Below are positions 1 to 7,344 of a stretch of 15,238 nucleotides of DNA, one piece after another (positions within the stretch are counted from its first letter, which is position 1; every line of letters begins with the position of its first letter). The translations under genes were made by a program, and so were the position numbers. The stretch is from Gammaproteobacteria bacterium UBA7449 (GTDB lineage: Bacteria; Pseudomonadota; Gammaproteobacteria; Pseudomonadales; Pseudohongiellaceae). The stretch spans positions 1 through 15,238 of the forward strand of contig DLPV01000074.1 of the NCBI GenBank assembly GCA_002477465.1. The letters are read 5' to 3'. Under the pieces are notes generated by a model that did no database searches, was not told the origin of the DNA, and was given only the letters and a program-made list of their open reading frames with translations.

Positions 1-2094
1 AGTGATGGCGAGAAGCCTTTCAAAATCAAGAAAGCCAAGCTTCGCGGCGTTGAATCCAATGGCATGCTGTGCTCGGCGGAGGAATTAGGGCTCGAAGAGA
101 GCTCCGGTGGCTTGCTCGCGCTGCCTGCCGATGCGCCGGTGGGTGAAGATGTGAGAACCTACCTGAGCCTTGATGATACTAGCATTGAATTAGACCTGAC
201 TCCTAATCGTGGTGATTGTCTCGGCATGCGCGGCGTTGCCAGAGAAGTGGGGGTCATCAGTCGCAAGGACGTGTGCGAACCGGCTGAGTCGGCGGTCGAG
301 ATCACTCACCAGGAAGAGTTTCCTATAAAGATCACTGCTGCTGACGCGTGTCCTCGCTATCTGGGGCGAGTCATTCGTGATATTAATCTTGACGCTGAAT
401 CACCCCTATGGATGCAGGAGAAGCTCAGGCGCTCAGGGCTGAGAAGCATTGATCCTATTGTCGATGTGACTAACTACGTGCTGATGGAGCTGGGTCAGCC
501 CATGCACGCATTCGATTATGCCAAGCTAGGTGGGTACATAGATGTTCGCATGGCTAAAGAAGGTGAGAAGATTACCCTGCTCGATGGCAAGGAAGTTGCC
601 TTGAATGCAGAAACGCTGGTGATCGCCGATGCGGACAAACCCGTCGCCATGGCAGGCATAATGGGCGGCTTGGCCACTGCAGTGACGGACAGCACCAAAG
701 ACGTATTTCTCGAATGCGCATTCTTCGCGCCACTGGCAATCGCCGGCAGGGCTCGCGGATACGGTATGCACACCGATGCCTCGCATCGCTATGAGCGGGG
801 GGTAGACTTCAATTTGCAGCACCGCGCCGTAGAGCGAGCCACAGAGCTGCTGCTGGAAATTGTCGGTGGAGAGCCAGGCCCCATAACCGAGGTAAATGGC
901 ACCTTGCCTCCAGGCCAGCAGGTAACCCTGCGACATAACAGCATTGACAAAGACCTAGGTGTGCATATCGAAGCGGATCAGGTGCAGGATATCCTCCAGC
1001 GTCTGGGCTTCAGCATTACCCAAAGCAGCAGCGAATCAGTGACCGTCGATGTCCCTAGCTATCGTTTTGATGTCAGCATTGAAGCTGATTTAATTGAAGA
1101 GCTGGCGCGGATATACGGCTATGACAATATCCCGCAGTCTGCAGGACTGAGTCCGCAGCGGTTTCCGCGCAGCTCCGAGCGCTCACTCAGTCTCAACCGT
1201 TTGCGTGAGCACCTGGTGACCCTCGGCTACCAGGAAATCATCTCCTACAGCTTTGTTGATCCGATGCTCTCTGAACTCGTGACCGGCTCTAAGGCGCAAA
1301 CGGTGCCTCTGCAGAACCCCATTTCCGAGGAAATGGGCGTCATGCGCACCAGTCTGTTGCCTGGATTGCTCAGCAGCTACCAGCATAACGCCAATCGCCA
1401 GCACGAGCGCGTGCGCTTCTTCGAAACGGGTCTTGTGTTTCAGCAGTCAGATTCGGGACTGCGTCAGCTTGCCAAGCTTGGTGGCCTAATAGCAGGTGAA
1501 AAACTGCCTCAAAACTGGAACAATAGCAATGAGTTAGTAGACTTTTTTGACCTGAAAGGTGATGTCGAGGTACTGGCAGAGCTGGGTGGCACAAGCGGCC
1601 ATTTTCAGTTTCAGTCCGCGTCCGAGCCGGGTTATCACCCCGGTCAGTGCGCGCAGCTCAAGGATGCCGAAGGCGCAGTAATTGGGGTACTGGGGGCGCT
1701 GCACCCAGCGATTCAGCGGAAACTTGAGCTGGACGCCGCTGCCTTTGTATTTGAACTGGATTTGAGTGCGTTGCAGCAGGCCCAGATTCCGAATGCCAGG
1801 GCACTTTCAAAGTTCCCCGAAGTGCACCGTGACCTGGCGATTGTGATTGACGAAACAGTGTCGGCAGACTCTATTTCCGCGCTGATGCGCGAAAATGCAG
1901 GCGAATTCTTGTCAGAGCTAAGAATATTCGATGTTTATCAAGGGGATGCGATCACAAAAGGGCAAAAAAGTGTGGCTTTGGGCTTGACGTGGCAGCATCC
2001 TTCCCGCAATCTTACCGACGAAGAGGTAAGCATAATAATTAGTAAGTGCGTCAACGCACTACAACAACAATTTAATGCAAATTTGCGGAAATAG
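1..2094 (+). CDS. pheT: Phenylalanine--tRNA ligase beta subunit, 5' end outside window
   Basis: Beta chain of the cytoplasmic alpha2-beta2 enzyme that charges tRNA-Phe with phenylalanine. The reading frame is open from base 1, so the gene starts upstream. A methionine at base 64 is internal, because the 21 codons before it match the family (end of the tRNA-binding domain, KAKLRGVESNGMLCS). Compared with the E. coli protein of 795 residues, roughly the first 100 residues are missing and 697 are visible. In order one sees the TPNRGDCLG motif, the B3/4 editing domain (DVTNYVLMELGQPMHAFD, then HTDASHRYERG), the B5 domain (VPSYRFDVSIEADLIEE), the catalytic-core-like fold, and the C-terminal anticodon-binding FDX-ACB domain (FPEVHRDLAIVIDE to the end). 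The stop lies 13 nt before ihfA, so both are probably in the pheST-ihfA operon. No odd features. Confidence 0.97.
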   Translation, partial: SDGEKPFKIKKAKLRGVESNGMLCSAEELGLEESSGGLLALPADAPVGEDVRTYLSLDDTSIELDLTPNRGDCLGMRGVAREVGVISRKDVCEPAESAVEITHQEEFPIKITAADACPRYLGRVIRDINLDAESPLWMQEKLRRSGLRSIDPIVDVTNYVLMELGQPMHAFDYAKLGGYIDVRMAKEGEKITLLDGKEVALNAETLVIADADKPVAMAGIMGGLATAVTDSTKDVFLECAFFAPLAIAGRARGYGMHTDASHRYERGVDFNLQHRAVERATELLLEIVGGEPGPITEVNGTLPPGQQVTLRHNSIDKDLGVHIEADQVQDILQRLGFSITQSSSESVTVDVPSYRFDVSIEADLIEELARIYGYDNIPQSAGLSPQRFPRSSERSLSLNRLREHLVTLGYQEIISYSFVDPMLSELVTGSKAQTVPLQNPISEEMGVMRTSLLPGLLSSYQHNANRQHERVRFFETGLVFQQSDSGLRQLAKLGGLIAGEKLPQNWNNSNELVDFFDLKGDVEVLAELGGTSGHFQFQSASEPGYHPGQCAQLKDAEGAVIGVLGALHPAIQRKLELDAAAFVFELDLSALQQAQIPNARALSKFPEVHRDLAIVIDETVSADSISALMRENAGEFLSELRIFDVYQGDAITKGQKSVALGLTWQHPSRNLTDEEVSIIISKCVNALQQQFNANLRK

Positions 2095-2107
2095 CTGGGG
2101 ATGAACT

Positions 2108-2416
2108 ATGGCGGATGGAGCACTCACAAAGGCCGACATGGCCGAGCGCCTATTTGAAGAATTAGGCCTCAATAAGCGCGAAGCCAAGGAAGTGGTAGAG
2201 CAATTCTTCGAGGAGATCCGCCTCTCCCTTGAGCGAAATGAGCAGGTTAAGCTGTCTGGATACGGCAATTTCGACCTCAGGGACAAGAAGCAGCGTCCCG
2301 GCCGCAATCCCAAAACGGGGGAAGAGATCCCTATCAAAGCGCGTCGAGTCGTGACATTCCGACCTGGGCAGAAACTCAAAGCGAGAGTAGAAGGTTATGC
2401 TGGAAGCGAAGAATAA
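2108..2416 (+). CDS. ihfA: Integration host factor subunit alpha
   Basis: One half of the IHF heterodimer, a nucleoid protein that bends DNA sharply at specific sites and assists recombination, replication and sigma-54 promoters. The 102-residue product is close to the usual 99-residue E. coli length. It shows the HU/IHF fold, with two N-terminal helices (residues 6-42), the VKLSGYGNFDLRDK beta region (47-60), and the DNA-contacting arm QRPGRNPKTGEEIPI (62-76) with the intercalating proline at 68. The C-terminal VTFRPGQKLK is also typical of the alpha chain. The start at 2108 is preceded by a purine-rich tgggga about 6 nt upstream. The ATG at 2101 is out of frame. Order after pheT is the conserved gammaproteobacterial arrangement. 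IHF is also a common cofactor of tRNA-targeting integrases such as the one downstream. Confidence 0.98.
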   Translation: MADGALTKADMAERLFEELGLNKREAKEVVEQFFEEIRLSLERNEQVKLSGYGNFDLRDKKQRPGRNPKTGEEIPIKARRVVTFRPGQKLKARVEGYAGSEE

Positions 2417-2750
2417 CGACGAATTACCCCCGATTCCGCCGAAACGTTACTTTACCATTGGCGAAGTTGGCGAACTCTGTGTAGTCAAACCACACGTGCT
2501 GCGCTATTGGGAGGCTGAATTTCCCCAGCTCAAGCCGGTGAAGCGTCGCGGCAATCGCCGCTACTATCAGCGCCAGGACGTCATCCTGATCAGGCAGATC
2601 AAAAGCCTGCTCTATGAACAAGGCTATACCATCGGCGGTGCACGCCAGAAAATGACCGAAAGCCCGGAAGATGTGACTAAATTCAGCGTCAATTCCAGCG
2701 AAATTAAAACGCTGATTAAAGAACTGGAAGAGGTGATTGAGGCGTTGTAA
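2397..2750 (+). CDS. MerR-family transcriptional regulator downstream of ihfA
   Basis: A small DNA-binding regulator of 117 residues. Residues 17-87 form a MerR-type winged helix-turn-helix (RYFTIGEVGELCVVKPHVLR, then YWE, RRGNRRYYQRQDV and the GYTIGGARQKM recognition end). It ends in a short leucine-rich helix (about 102-117, IKTLIKELEEVIEAL) that could dimerise. There is no effector-binding domain and no cysteine cluster like that of metal-sensing MerR, so its ligand, if any, is unknown. Its start lies inside ihfA: the two genes overlap by 20 nt in different frames, which suggests translational coupling. An aagg lies only 2 nt before the ATG, too close for an ideal ribosome site. The N-terminus MLEAKNNDELPPIP resembles, from memory, the Pseudomonas protein at the same locus, which supports this start. 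Targets are not known to me. Confidence 0.93.
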   Translation: MLEAKNNDELPPIPPKRYFTIGEVGELCVVKPHVLRYWEAEFPQLKPVKRRGNRRYYQRQDVILIRQIKSLLYEQGYTIGGARQKMTESPEDVTKFSVNSSEIKTLIKELEEVIEAL

Positions 2751-2819
2751 ACCCGGAGCGGTTTAGCTCAATCCTCGCTACTAAATTTGGGTGTTTTCTG
2801 TAAAATCCTTTTTCCTATT

Positions 2820-2896
2820 CGGGGCGTAGCGCAGTCTGGTAGCGCACTACACTGGGGGTGTAGTGGTCACAGGTTCAAATCCTGTCGTCCCGACCA
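2820..2896 (+). tRNA. tRNA-Pro (anticodon GGG)
   Basis: A 77-nt cloverleaf. The 7-bp acceptor stem CGGGGCG pairs with CGTCCCG (2886-2892, one G-T pair), followed by discriminator A and an encoded CCA. The D arm contains GCGCAGTCTGGTAGCGC. The anticodon stem CTACA/TGTAG (2847-2851, 2859-2863) encloses the loop CTGGGGG, with anticodon GGG at 2854-2856, which reads CCC/CCU proline codons. The T arm contains ACAGGTTCAAATCCTGT. A weak -10-like TAAAAT sits at 2801-2806, with no convincing -35. The gene is immediately followed by integrase-related DNA, so its 3' end is the likely integration target of the element that follows. Confidence 0.97.
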
Positions 2897-2916
2897 ATTT
2901 CCTATCTAGCTACATC

Positions 2917-2938
2917 CAGTATCTTCCATAAGATGCTG
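2917..2938 (+). terminator. Hairpin just after tRNA-Pro, possible weak terminator
   Basis: CAGTATCTT (2917-2925) pairs with AAGATGCTG (2930-2938) over 9 bp with one G-T pair and a CCAT loop. Only two T residues follow, so it is a weak candidate for ending the tRNA transcript. It may instead belong to the integrated element. Confidence 0.35.
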
Positions 2939-2941
2939 TTA

Positions 2942-2975
2942 AGAGAAGATAATATCTAAATCTTGAATCTTCTCT
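2942..2975. repeat. Perfect 9-bp inverted repeat between tRNA-Pro and integrase
   Basis: AGAGAAGAT (2942-2950) is exactly complementary to ATCTTCTCT (2967-2975), with 16 nt between. It lies in the leader of the integrase gene, where binding sites for integrase arms or an excisionase are usual. It could also form an RNA hairpin. Function is inferred from position only. Confidence 0.5.
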
Positions 2976-2996
2976 ATTCCAGAGCAATCTACTCAA

Positions 2997-3058
2997 ATAC
3001 CGTCAGAATGACGGTATATTTGACGGTATTTCGCTGTTCAAAATCCCAGATACCGTCA
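2997..3058. promoter_or_regulatory. Four copies of ATACCGTCA in both orientations, likely recombinase arm or operator sites
   Basis: The 9-mer ATACCGTCA occurs at 2997-3005 and 3050-3058, and its reverse complement TGACGGTAT at 3009-3017 and 3021-3029, all exact. The first and third copies share 11 bp (AAATACCGTCA and TGACGGTATTT). Copies one and two form a palindrome with a 3-nt centre. The cluster ends 16 nt before the integrase ATG. Such short repeats upstream of tRNA-linked P4-type integrases are plausibly arm-type binding sites and may also repress the int promoter. I infer this from position; the sequence itself shows only the repeats. Confidence 0.6.
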
Positions 3059-3074
3059 CTTGGATTGCCGAACC

Positions 3075-4115
3075 ATGCACAAATTGACCGTCGCTGACGT
3101 CAAAGCCGCCAAGTTACTCATTGCCATCGACGGGTTCGAAGGCACCATCGTGGTAAAAACCGCACTCAGCCTTTCCGCATTGCTGTTCCAACGTCCTGGC
3201 GAGATCCGTCACATGGAGTGGCAAGAAATCAATTGGGAGCAAAATCGGTGGGAGTTGCCGGGTGCAAAAATGAAGATGGGACTCGATCACATCGTGCCGC
3301 TCTCCGCTCAAGCCAAGCAGTTACTCGTTGAGATCTATTCACACACTGGACGGGGCAGGTACGTCTTCCCCAGCGCTCGGGGCGCCAGTCGGCCGTTGAG
3401 CGAAAACGGGGTGCGTACCGCGCTGCGCACTATGGGCTTTGACAAACACACGATGACTCCACACGGCTTCCGGGCAATGGCACGGACCTTGTTGGACGAG
3501 CAACTGCGGTGCAGAGTTGAATTGATCGAGCATCAGCTTGCCCACGCAGTGAGGGATGCCACGGGCCGAGCGTATAACCGGACAACACACTTGGAGATGG
3601 ATAAACCGAATACCAAGGAATATGAGATTGGATTTCAGGACGGAATCCGCTGCGAGCAGGAACTTCGCAGCGCAGCCTCAAGGCTTGTTGCACTCCAAAA
3701 GCGACAAAATAAGCGTCAAAACCAAGAATTAAGGAACTTGGCCAGAAAACTCGTGGGGGAATGGCTGGAAGAATACGTGAGGCTCATTTGGGATCGGTCG
3801 CCAACCGTAACTGTTGCGCTAATGGCCCAAAACATCGCTCATGATTGGAGTAATATTATTGATTTGCTCTGCGCAGAATGGAAACGAGAGGAAGTCGAGA
3901 AGCGAAGAGCACTGGAAGGCGAATTGAACAAGTCCGAGCCAGATGAGTCGATCTCAATCCGTGATGCTGACTGGAGTCAGCGATTGTTGACAAAATTAAC
4001 GGGTCTTGGAGCAAGCCCCTCCAGTACAGACAGTATCAAAAAGCATATACGACGTTCCAAGCCTGCATCTTTGGTCGCCGGCAGGCCGCGCAAAATATTA
4101 CCCATGCAATCATGA
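3075..4115 (+). CDS. P4-type tyrosine recombinase (integrase) lacking its core-binding domain, with unrelated C-terminal tail
   Basis: Residues 1-13 (MHKLTVADVKAAK) match the extreme N-terminus of P4/DUF4102 integrases. The sequence then jumps directly into the catalytic domain (LLIAIDGFEGT onward), so about 200 or more residues of arm-binding and core-binding domain are missing, in frame. The catalytic domain is intact: Arg40 in QRPGEIR, Lys65 or Lys67 in AKMKM, His130 and Arg133 in HGFR, His157 in QLAH, and Tyr167 in AYNR. Normally the protein ends shortly after this point. Here residues 175-346 are a charged, probably helical tail that I do not recognise, from a visible break near 3597. 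The frame can also open at TTG 3060, but ATG 3075 fits the family start. No clear ribosome site is visible. It directly follows tRNA-Pro, its presumed target. It is probably unable to integrate alone, but the uninterrupted frame leaves open a reduced function. Confidence 0.82.
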   Translation: MHKLTVADVKAAKLLIAIDGFEGTIVVKTALSLSALLFQRPGEIRHMEWQEINWEQNRWELPGAKMKMGLDHIVPLSAQAKQLLVEIYSHTGRGRYVFPSARGASRPLSENGVRTALRTMGFDKHTMTPHGFRAMARTLLDEQLRCRVELIEHQLAHAVRDATGRAYNRTTHLEMDKPNTKEYEIGFQDGIRCEQELRSAASRLVALQKRQNKRQNQELRNLARKLVGEWLEEYVRLIWDRSPTVTVALMAQNIAHDWSNIIDLLCAEWKREEVEKRRALEGELNKSEPDESISIRDADWSQRLLTKLTGLGASPSSTDSIKKHIRRSKPASLVAGRPRKILPMQS

Positions 4116-4177
4116 ATCTATCCATTCCCATCAAAGACACTATTCTAAAAATCCACTATTGACCTGCAGGAACTCAT

Positions 4178-6814
4178 GTGGCCAACAAAACAGTAAACGG
4201 CACCAACTTCTCAGAAACTCTGTGGGGCTCTGAAGACTCTGATTTTTTTCAGCCTTACAGCGGTGATGACATTATCTATGGTGGTGGAGGCAACGATGAA
4301 ATAAATGCCTATTACAACGACGAGAAAGGGCGTCTTTTTTTCCCTATTGATGGAACGCTCACAGTCTATGCCGGCGCTGGAAATGATTTGATTGGTGGCA
4401 AAAGTGGCAACGACGTTATCTATGGTCAGGAAGGTGACGATTATGTCTGGTCAAGGGAGGGGAATGATCTGATAGAAGGTGGGCCGGGGGATGATCATCT
4501 TGACGGGGATGATGGAGACGACACGTTAGACGGAGGAACAGGAGATGATTTTCTCAGAGGGGGAGCGGGCAACGATACCTTAAAAGGTGGGGTGGGTAAT
4601 GATGAAATACTGTCTGAAAATGGTAACGACACGATTTACGGTGGCGATGGCGATGATCGAATTAATGGGTTTTTAAATGACACCGAGGGAAACAAGACCT
4701 CGAACACTGAGTCTTGGTCAAAGGAGTATTACTTAGAGCAAAGCTTTACCCGATCCTCCTACTTCTCGGCAGATCCATTATTGATATATGGAGGGCCAGG
4801 AAACGACATTGCGGCCGGCGGGCAAAGAGATGACATCATTTTTGGAGATGAAGGGAATGACATCCTTTCAGGGAACGATGGTGATGACAAAATAGAGGGC
4901 GGATTGGGGCAGGATTACCTCGTTGGAGGCATGGGTAACGACACTCTTTTGGGCGGTGACGGGGATGATTATCTAACTGTCTATAGTTATGCCGGGGCAA
5001 ACAGCCTGTTCGGAGGAAATGGTGACGATGACTTATATGGTGGTGAAGGGAACGATCTTCTTCAGGGAGGAGATGGCAACGACTATTTAGACGGAAATGG
5101 AGGCAACGATCGCCTTCAGGGCGGAGATGGTGATGATAAGCTGTATGGATCAGCAGGCAACGATACCCTAGAAGGTGGTTTAGGCTACGACTATCTTTAT
5201 GGAGGTTCTGGGAATGACACGTATATTATTCGAGATGGTAAATTTGATATCTATGATGAAGGCGGCGAAGATACCGCCGAAGTTTACACTTCCTTTGTCA
5301 AGATACCCTCTGAAATTGAAACAGTTAATTATCATGACGGTGCGTTGCCGCTTCCTTATTGGATAAGCGCATTGATCCCTGACTGGGGAAATGGGACGCG
5401 GTACGCCAATTTTTTGGGGGACGCTAAAACTTTCGGCTACTCTTTCCCTAATACCGCACCAGGGTATTTGACTGACGAAGAAGATTTGCTTGGTTTCAAG
5501 GGGTTCACAGCCGTACAGCAGGCTAATACTCGCGAGCTGCTTTCCTATATCGAAACAATTATCGATGTTCAATTTGAATTCACTGATAACCCAAGTGGCA
5601 CGAACATTATTCTATTCGCGCTGAATACAGGAAGGGAAAATGCAGGTGGTTATGCGAGTTTCCCAAGCGAGTCTGCAGATGGTTCTGATATCTTTTTAAA
5701 ACATAAGACAGGGTTAACACTTTCTGTGGGGACCTGGGGCGCAACCGCTATCACTCATGAAGTAGGCCACGCTTTGGGGCTTAAGCATCCTTTTGAAGCG
5801 CCTAGTCCATCTGGTTTGGTAGCCGATCCGCCTTACCTGCCCGACGCAGAAGACACGTCAAGATGGGCGCAAATGTCGTATGAGGACGAGGCAGGCTTCG
5901 ACAGTTATGTGCTTGAATTCTCACCCTTAGATATTGCTGCACTGCAGTTTATTTACGGGCCCAGCAAGAAAAGTGCAAGCACTGGTGACGACACATATAT
6001 CTTTGATTCCGCTGCTCCAAACTTCATCTGGGATAGCGGCGGTACTGACACGATTGATGCTTCAACTTCACCCGATTCCGTAACAATTTTCTTAGAGCCA
6101 GGGTATCAAGGATTCAAAGGCCTCGATAAGATGGCACGGTTAATCACCGCGCCCGGTCAGATAACTGTAAATTTTGGAACTGAAATTGAAAACCTTGTGG
6201 GATCAAAGTTCAGCGATGTGCTAACCGGAAACGATCTTTCAAATCGAATATCTGGTCTATCTGGCACCAATGTAATAGACGGTAAGGGCGGGATTGATTT
6301 TGCTATTTTTACAGAGGAATCTGAGGATTATGAGATTACACCGTTTGATGGACATTGGTTAGTCTCGAGCGAGACTGAAAACTCGCAAGTGATAGACATT
6401 GAGAGACTGATTTTTAGTAATAAGAATATTGCACTGGATCTCGATGGTAACGCCGGCTTGGCCGTGAAAGCCGTAGGGGCTTTTTGGGGAGCGGAGTCGG
6501 TGAAGAATCCCGAAGTCGTAGGTAAGTATCTGAAGCGGTTAGACGAAAACATTTCTTTCGAAGCTTTGCTTGAGGAAGTAGTTCAAGAAGTTTTTGAAGG
6601 CAGCAAAACCGGTGCGCAGATGGTGGATCACTTCTATGATGCAGTGGTTGGTGGGACGGCCCCCGAGGACATATCGTCACATTACGGTGCCCTTGTTGAC
6701 AGCGGACAGTTGTCTGCGGTGGGACTCGCGTCATTGGTGTCGAATCATGAAATTAACGTTGCAGGGATCGATCTCATTGGCTTAGCTGACACTGGCATTG
6801 AATATATTATTTAA
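4178..6814 (+). CDS. RTX protein with central M10 (serralysin-type) zinc metalloprotease domain
   Basis: A large secreted protease candidate of 878 residues. Residues 26-350 carry about 28 calcium-binding nonapeptides of the GGxGxDxLx type in four blocks (26-43, 65-163, 205-267, 279-350). Residues about 403-595 form the metzincin domain, starting near YSFPNTAPGYL. The zinc site is HEVGHALGLKH (His527, Glu528, His531, His537) and the Met-turn is AQMSYED (565-571). Residues 596-712 resemble the M10 C-terminal beta-roll with degenerate repeats (VGSKFSDVLTGNDLSNRISG). Residues about 745-878 form a helical C-terminal region (ALDLDGNAGLAVKAVGAFWG to the end) of a type often seen at the end of RTX proteins. 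There is no N-terminal Sec signal, which fits type I secretion, but no ABC exporter, membrane fusion protein or inhibitor gene is nearby. Most serralysins have repeats only after the protease; here the main array precedes it. The start is GTG, supported by caggaa about 6 nt upstream; the ATG at 4176 is out of frame and soon stops. Confidence 0.93.
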   Translation: MANKTVNGTNFSETLWGSEDSDFFQPYSGDDIIYGGGGNDEINAYYNDEKGRLFFPIDGTLTVYAGAGNDLIGGKSGNDVIYGQEGDDYVWSREGNDLIEGGPGDDHLDGDDGDDTLDGGTGDDFLRGGAGNDTLKGGVGNDEILSENGNDTIYGGDGDDRINGFLNDTEGNKTSNTESWSKEYYLEQSFTRSSYFSADPLLIYGGPGNDIAAGGQRDDIIFGDEGNDILSGNDGDDKIEGGLGQDYLVGGMGNDTLLGGDGDDYLTVYSYAGANSLFGGNGDDDLYGGEGNDLLQGGDGNDYLDGNGGNDRLQGGDGDDKLYGSAGNDTLEGGLGYDYLYGGSGNDTYIIRDGKFDIYDEGGEDTAEVYTSFVKIPSEIETVNYHDGALPLPYWISALIPDWGNGTRYANFLGDAKTFGYSFPNTAPGYLTDEEDLLGFKGFTAVQQANTRELLSYIETIIDVQFEFTDNPSGTNIILFALNTGRENAGGYASFPSESADGSDIFLKHKTGLTLSVGTWGATAITHEVGHALGLKHPFEAPSPSGLVADPPYLPDAEDTSRWAQMSYEDEAGFDSYVLEFSPLDIAALQFIYGPSKKSASTGDDTYIFDSAAPNFIWDSGGTDTIDASTSPDSVTIFLEPGYQGFKGLDKMARLITAPGQITVNFGTEIENLVGSKFSDVLTGNDLSNRISGLSGTNVIDGKGGIDFAIFTEESEDYEITPFDGHWLVSSETENSQVIDIERLIFSNKNIALDLDGNAGLAVKAVGAFWGAESVKNPEVVGKYLKRLDENISFEALLEEVVQEVFEGSKTGAQMVDHFYDAVVGGTAPEDISSHYGALVDSGQLSAVGLASLVSNHEINVAGIDLIGLADTGIEYII
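4253..5227 (+). repeat. Coding array of RTX nonapeptide repeats
   Basis: About 28 imperfect 27-bp units encode GGxGNDxLx or GGxGDDxLx. The array is interrupted by three spacers, including one of roughly 40 residues near 4667-4789. Codons vary between units, so this is an old, diverged array and not a recent DNA expansion. In the family these repeats bind calcium outside the cell and fold into a parallel beta-roll. Confidence 0.9.
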
Positions 6815-6844
6815 TGCTAAATAGCGAAGGTAAGGAACAATAAA

Positions 6845-7303
6845 ATGTCCAATAAACGAGACATCAATGCCGTAGTGCAACTACTGGGAATGCTAGGCAT
6901 TATAATCTCTTTGATTTTCGTAGGTCTTGAAATGCGACAGTCGCAAAGAATTGCGATCGCTGGTCAATATCAGGCGCGAGCGGCGATGAACGCGGCTTCA
7001 ATTCAAGCAGCAATCGAGGCTGGCATTGACTTCAATGCACAATCCGGCCTGTCTCAAAGTAACCTGACTCCAGAAGAGCAAGTTCAGCAACGGAATTTTA
7101 CCAATCTTGCATACACCAGAATTGAAAATGACTACTACCAGTATCAGCAGAGACTAATTGACCAAGAAACTTGGGAAAAAAAATTGTTTTCCATCCGGGC
7201 TTGGTATAGAAACTGCGATTTGCGCGGGGTATGGGAGCAAAGAAGTCAATTCTTCACCAGTGATTTGATAGATTTAATCAAATCTGAAGAAGTTGAGTGC
7301 TGA
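6845..7303 (+). CDS. Small one-helix membrane protein, paralogue A
   Basis: A 152-residue protein of a family I cannot name. Residues about 10-30 (VVQLLGMLGIIISLIFVGLE) form one hydrophobic helix, followed at once by the basic stretch MRQSQRIAIAGQ and a soluble, probably helical remainder rich in Gln, Tyr and charged residues. This layout suggests an inner-membrane anchor, with the body most likely cytoplasmic because of the positive charges after the helix. An AAGGA at 6832-6836, 8 nt upstream, supports the start. It begins 30 nt after the RTX protease gene, so co-transcription is likely. The gene at 8284-8820 is a clear paralogue: both contain QLLGM(L/I)GII and the identical stretch FVGLEMRQSQRIA. 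No enzyme motif is visible. Confidence 0.85.
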   Translation: MSNKRDINAVVQLLGMLGIIISLIFVGLEMRQSQRIAIAGQYQARAAMNAASIQAAIEAGIDFNAQSGLSQSNLTPEEQVQQRNFTNLAYTRIENDYYQYQQRLIDQETWEKKLFSIRAWYRNCDLRGVWEQRSQFFTSDLIDLIKSEEVEC

Positions 7304-7344
7304 GTTGATAGTTCAAAAAGATTGAAAATCACCGAGGAAATTTA

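Noticed and set aside
516..936. Two minus-strand open frames inside pheT
   Set aside because: They lie opposite a strongly conserved gene, resemble no protein, and arise from its codon bias.
2755..2770. Hairpin AAACC/GGTTT after the MerR gene as terminator
   Set aside because: Only five pairs, a 6-nt loop and no T-tract.
4006..4233. 75-codon plus-strand frame across the integrase end and the RTX start
   Set aside because: It overlaps both genes in another frame, has no ribosome site and no protein-like pattern.
4253..5227. CRISPR-like or minisatellite array
   Set aside because: The repeats are in-frame coding units for RTX nonapeptides, with no constant DNA repeat and no unique spacers.
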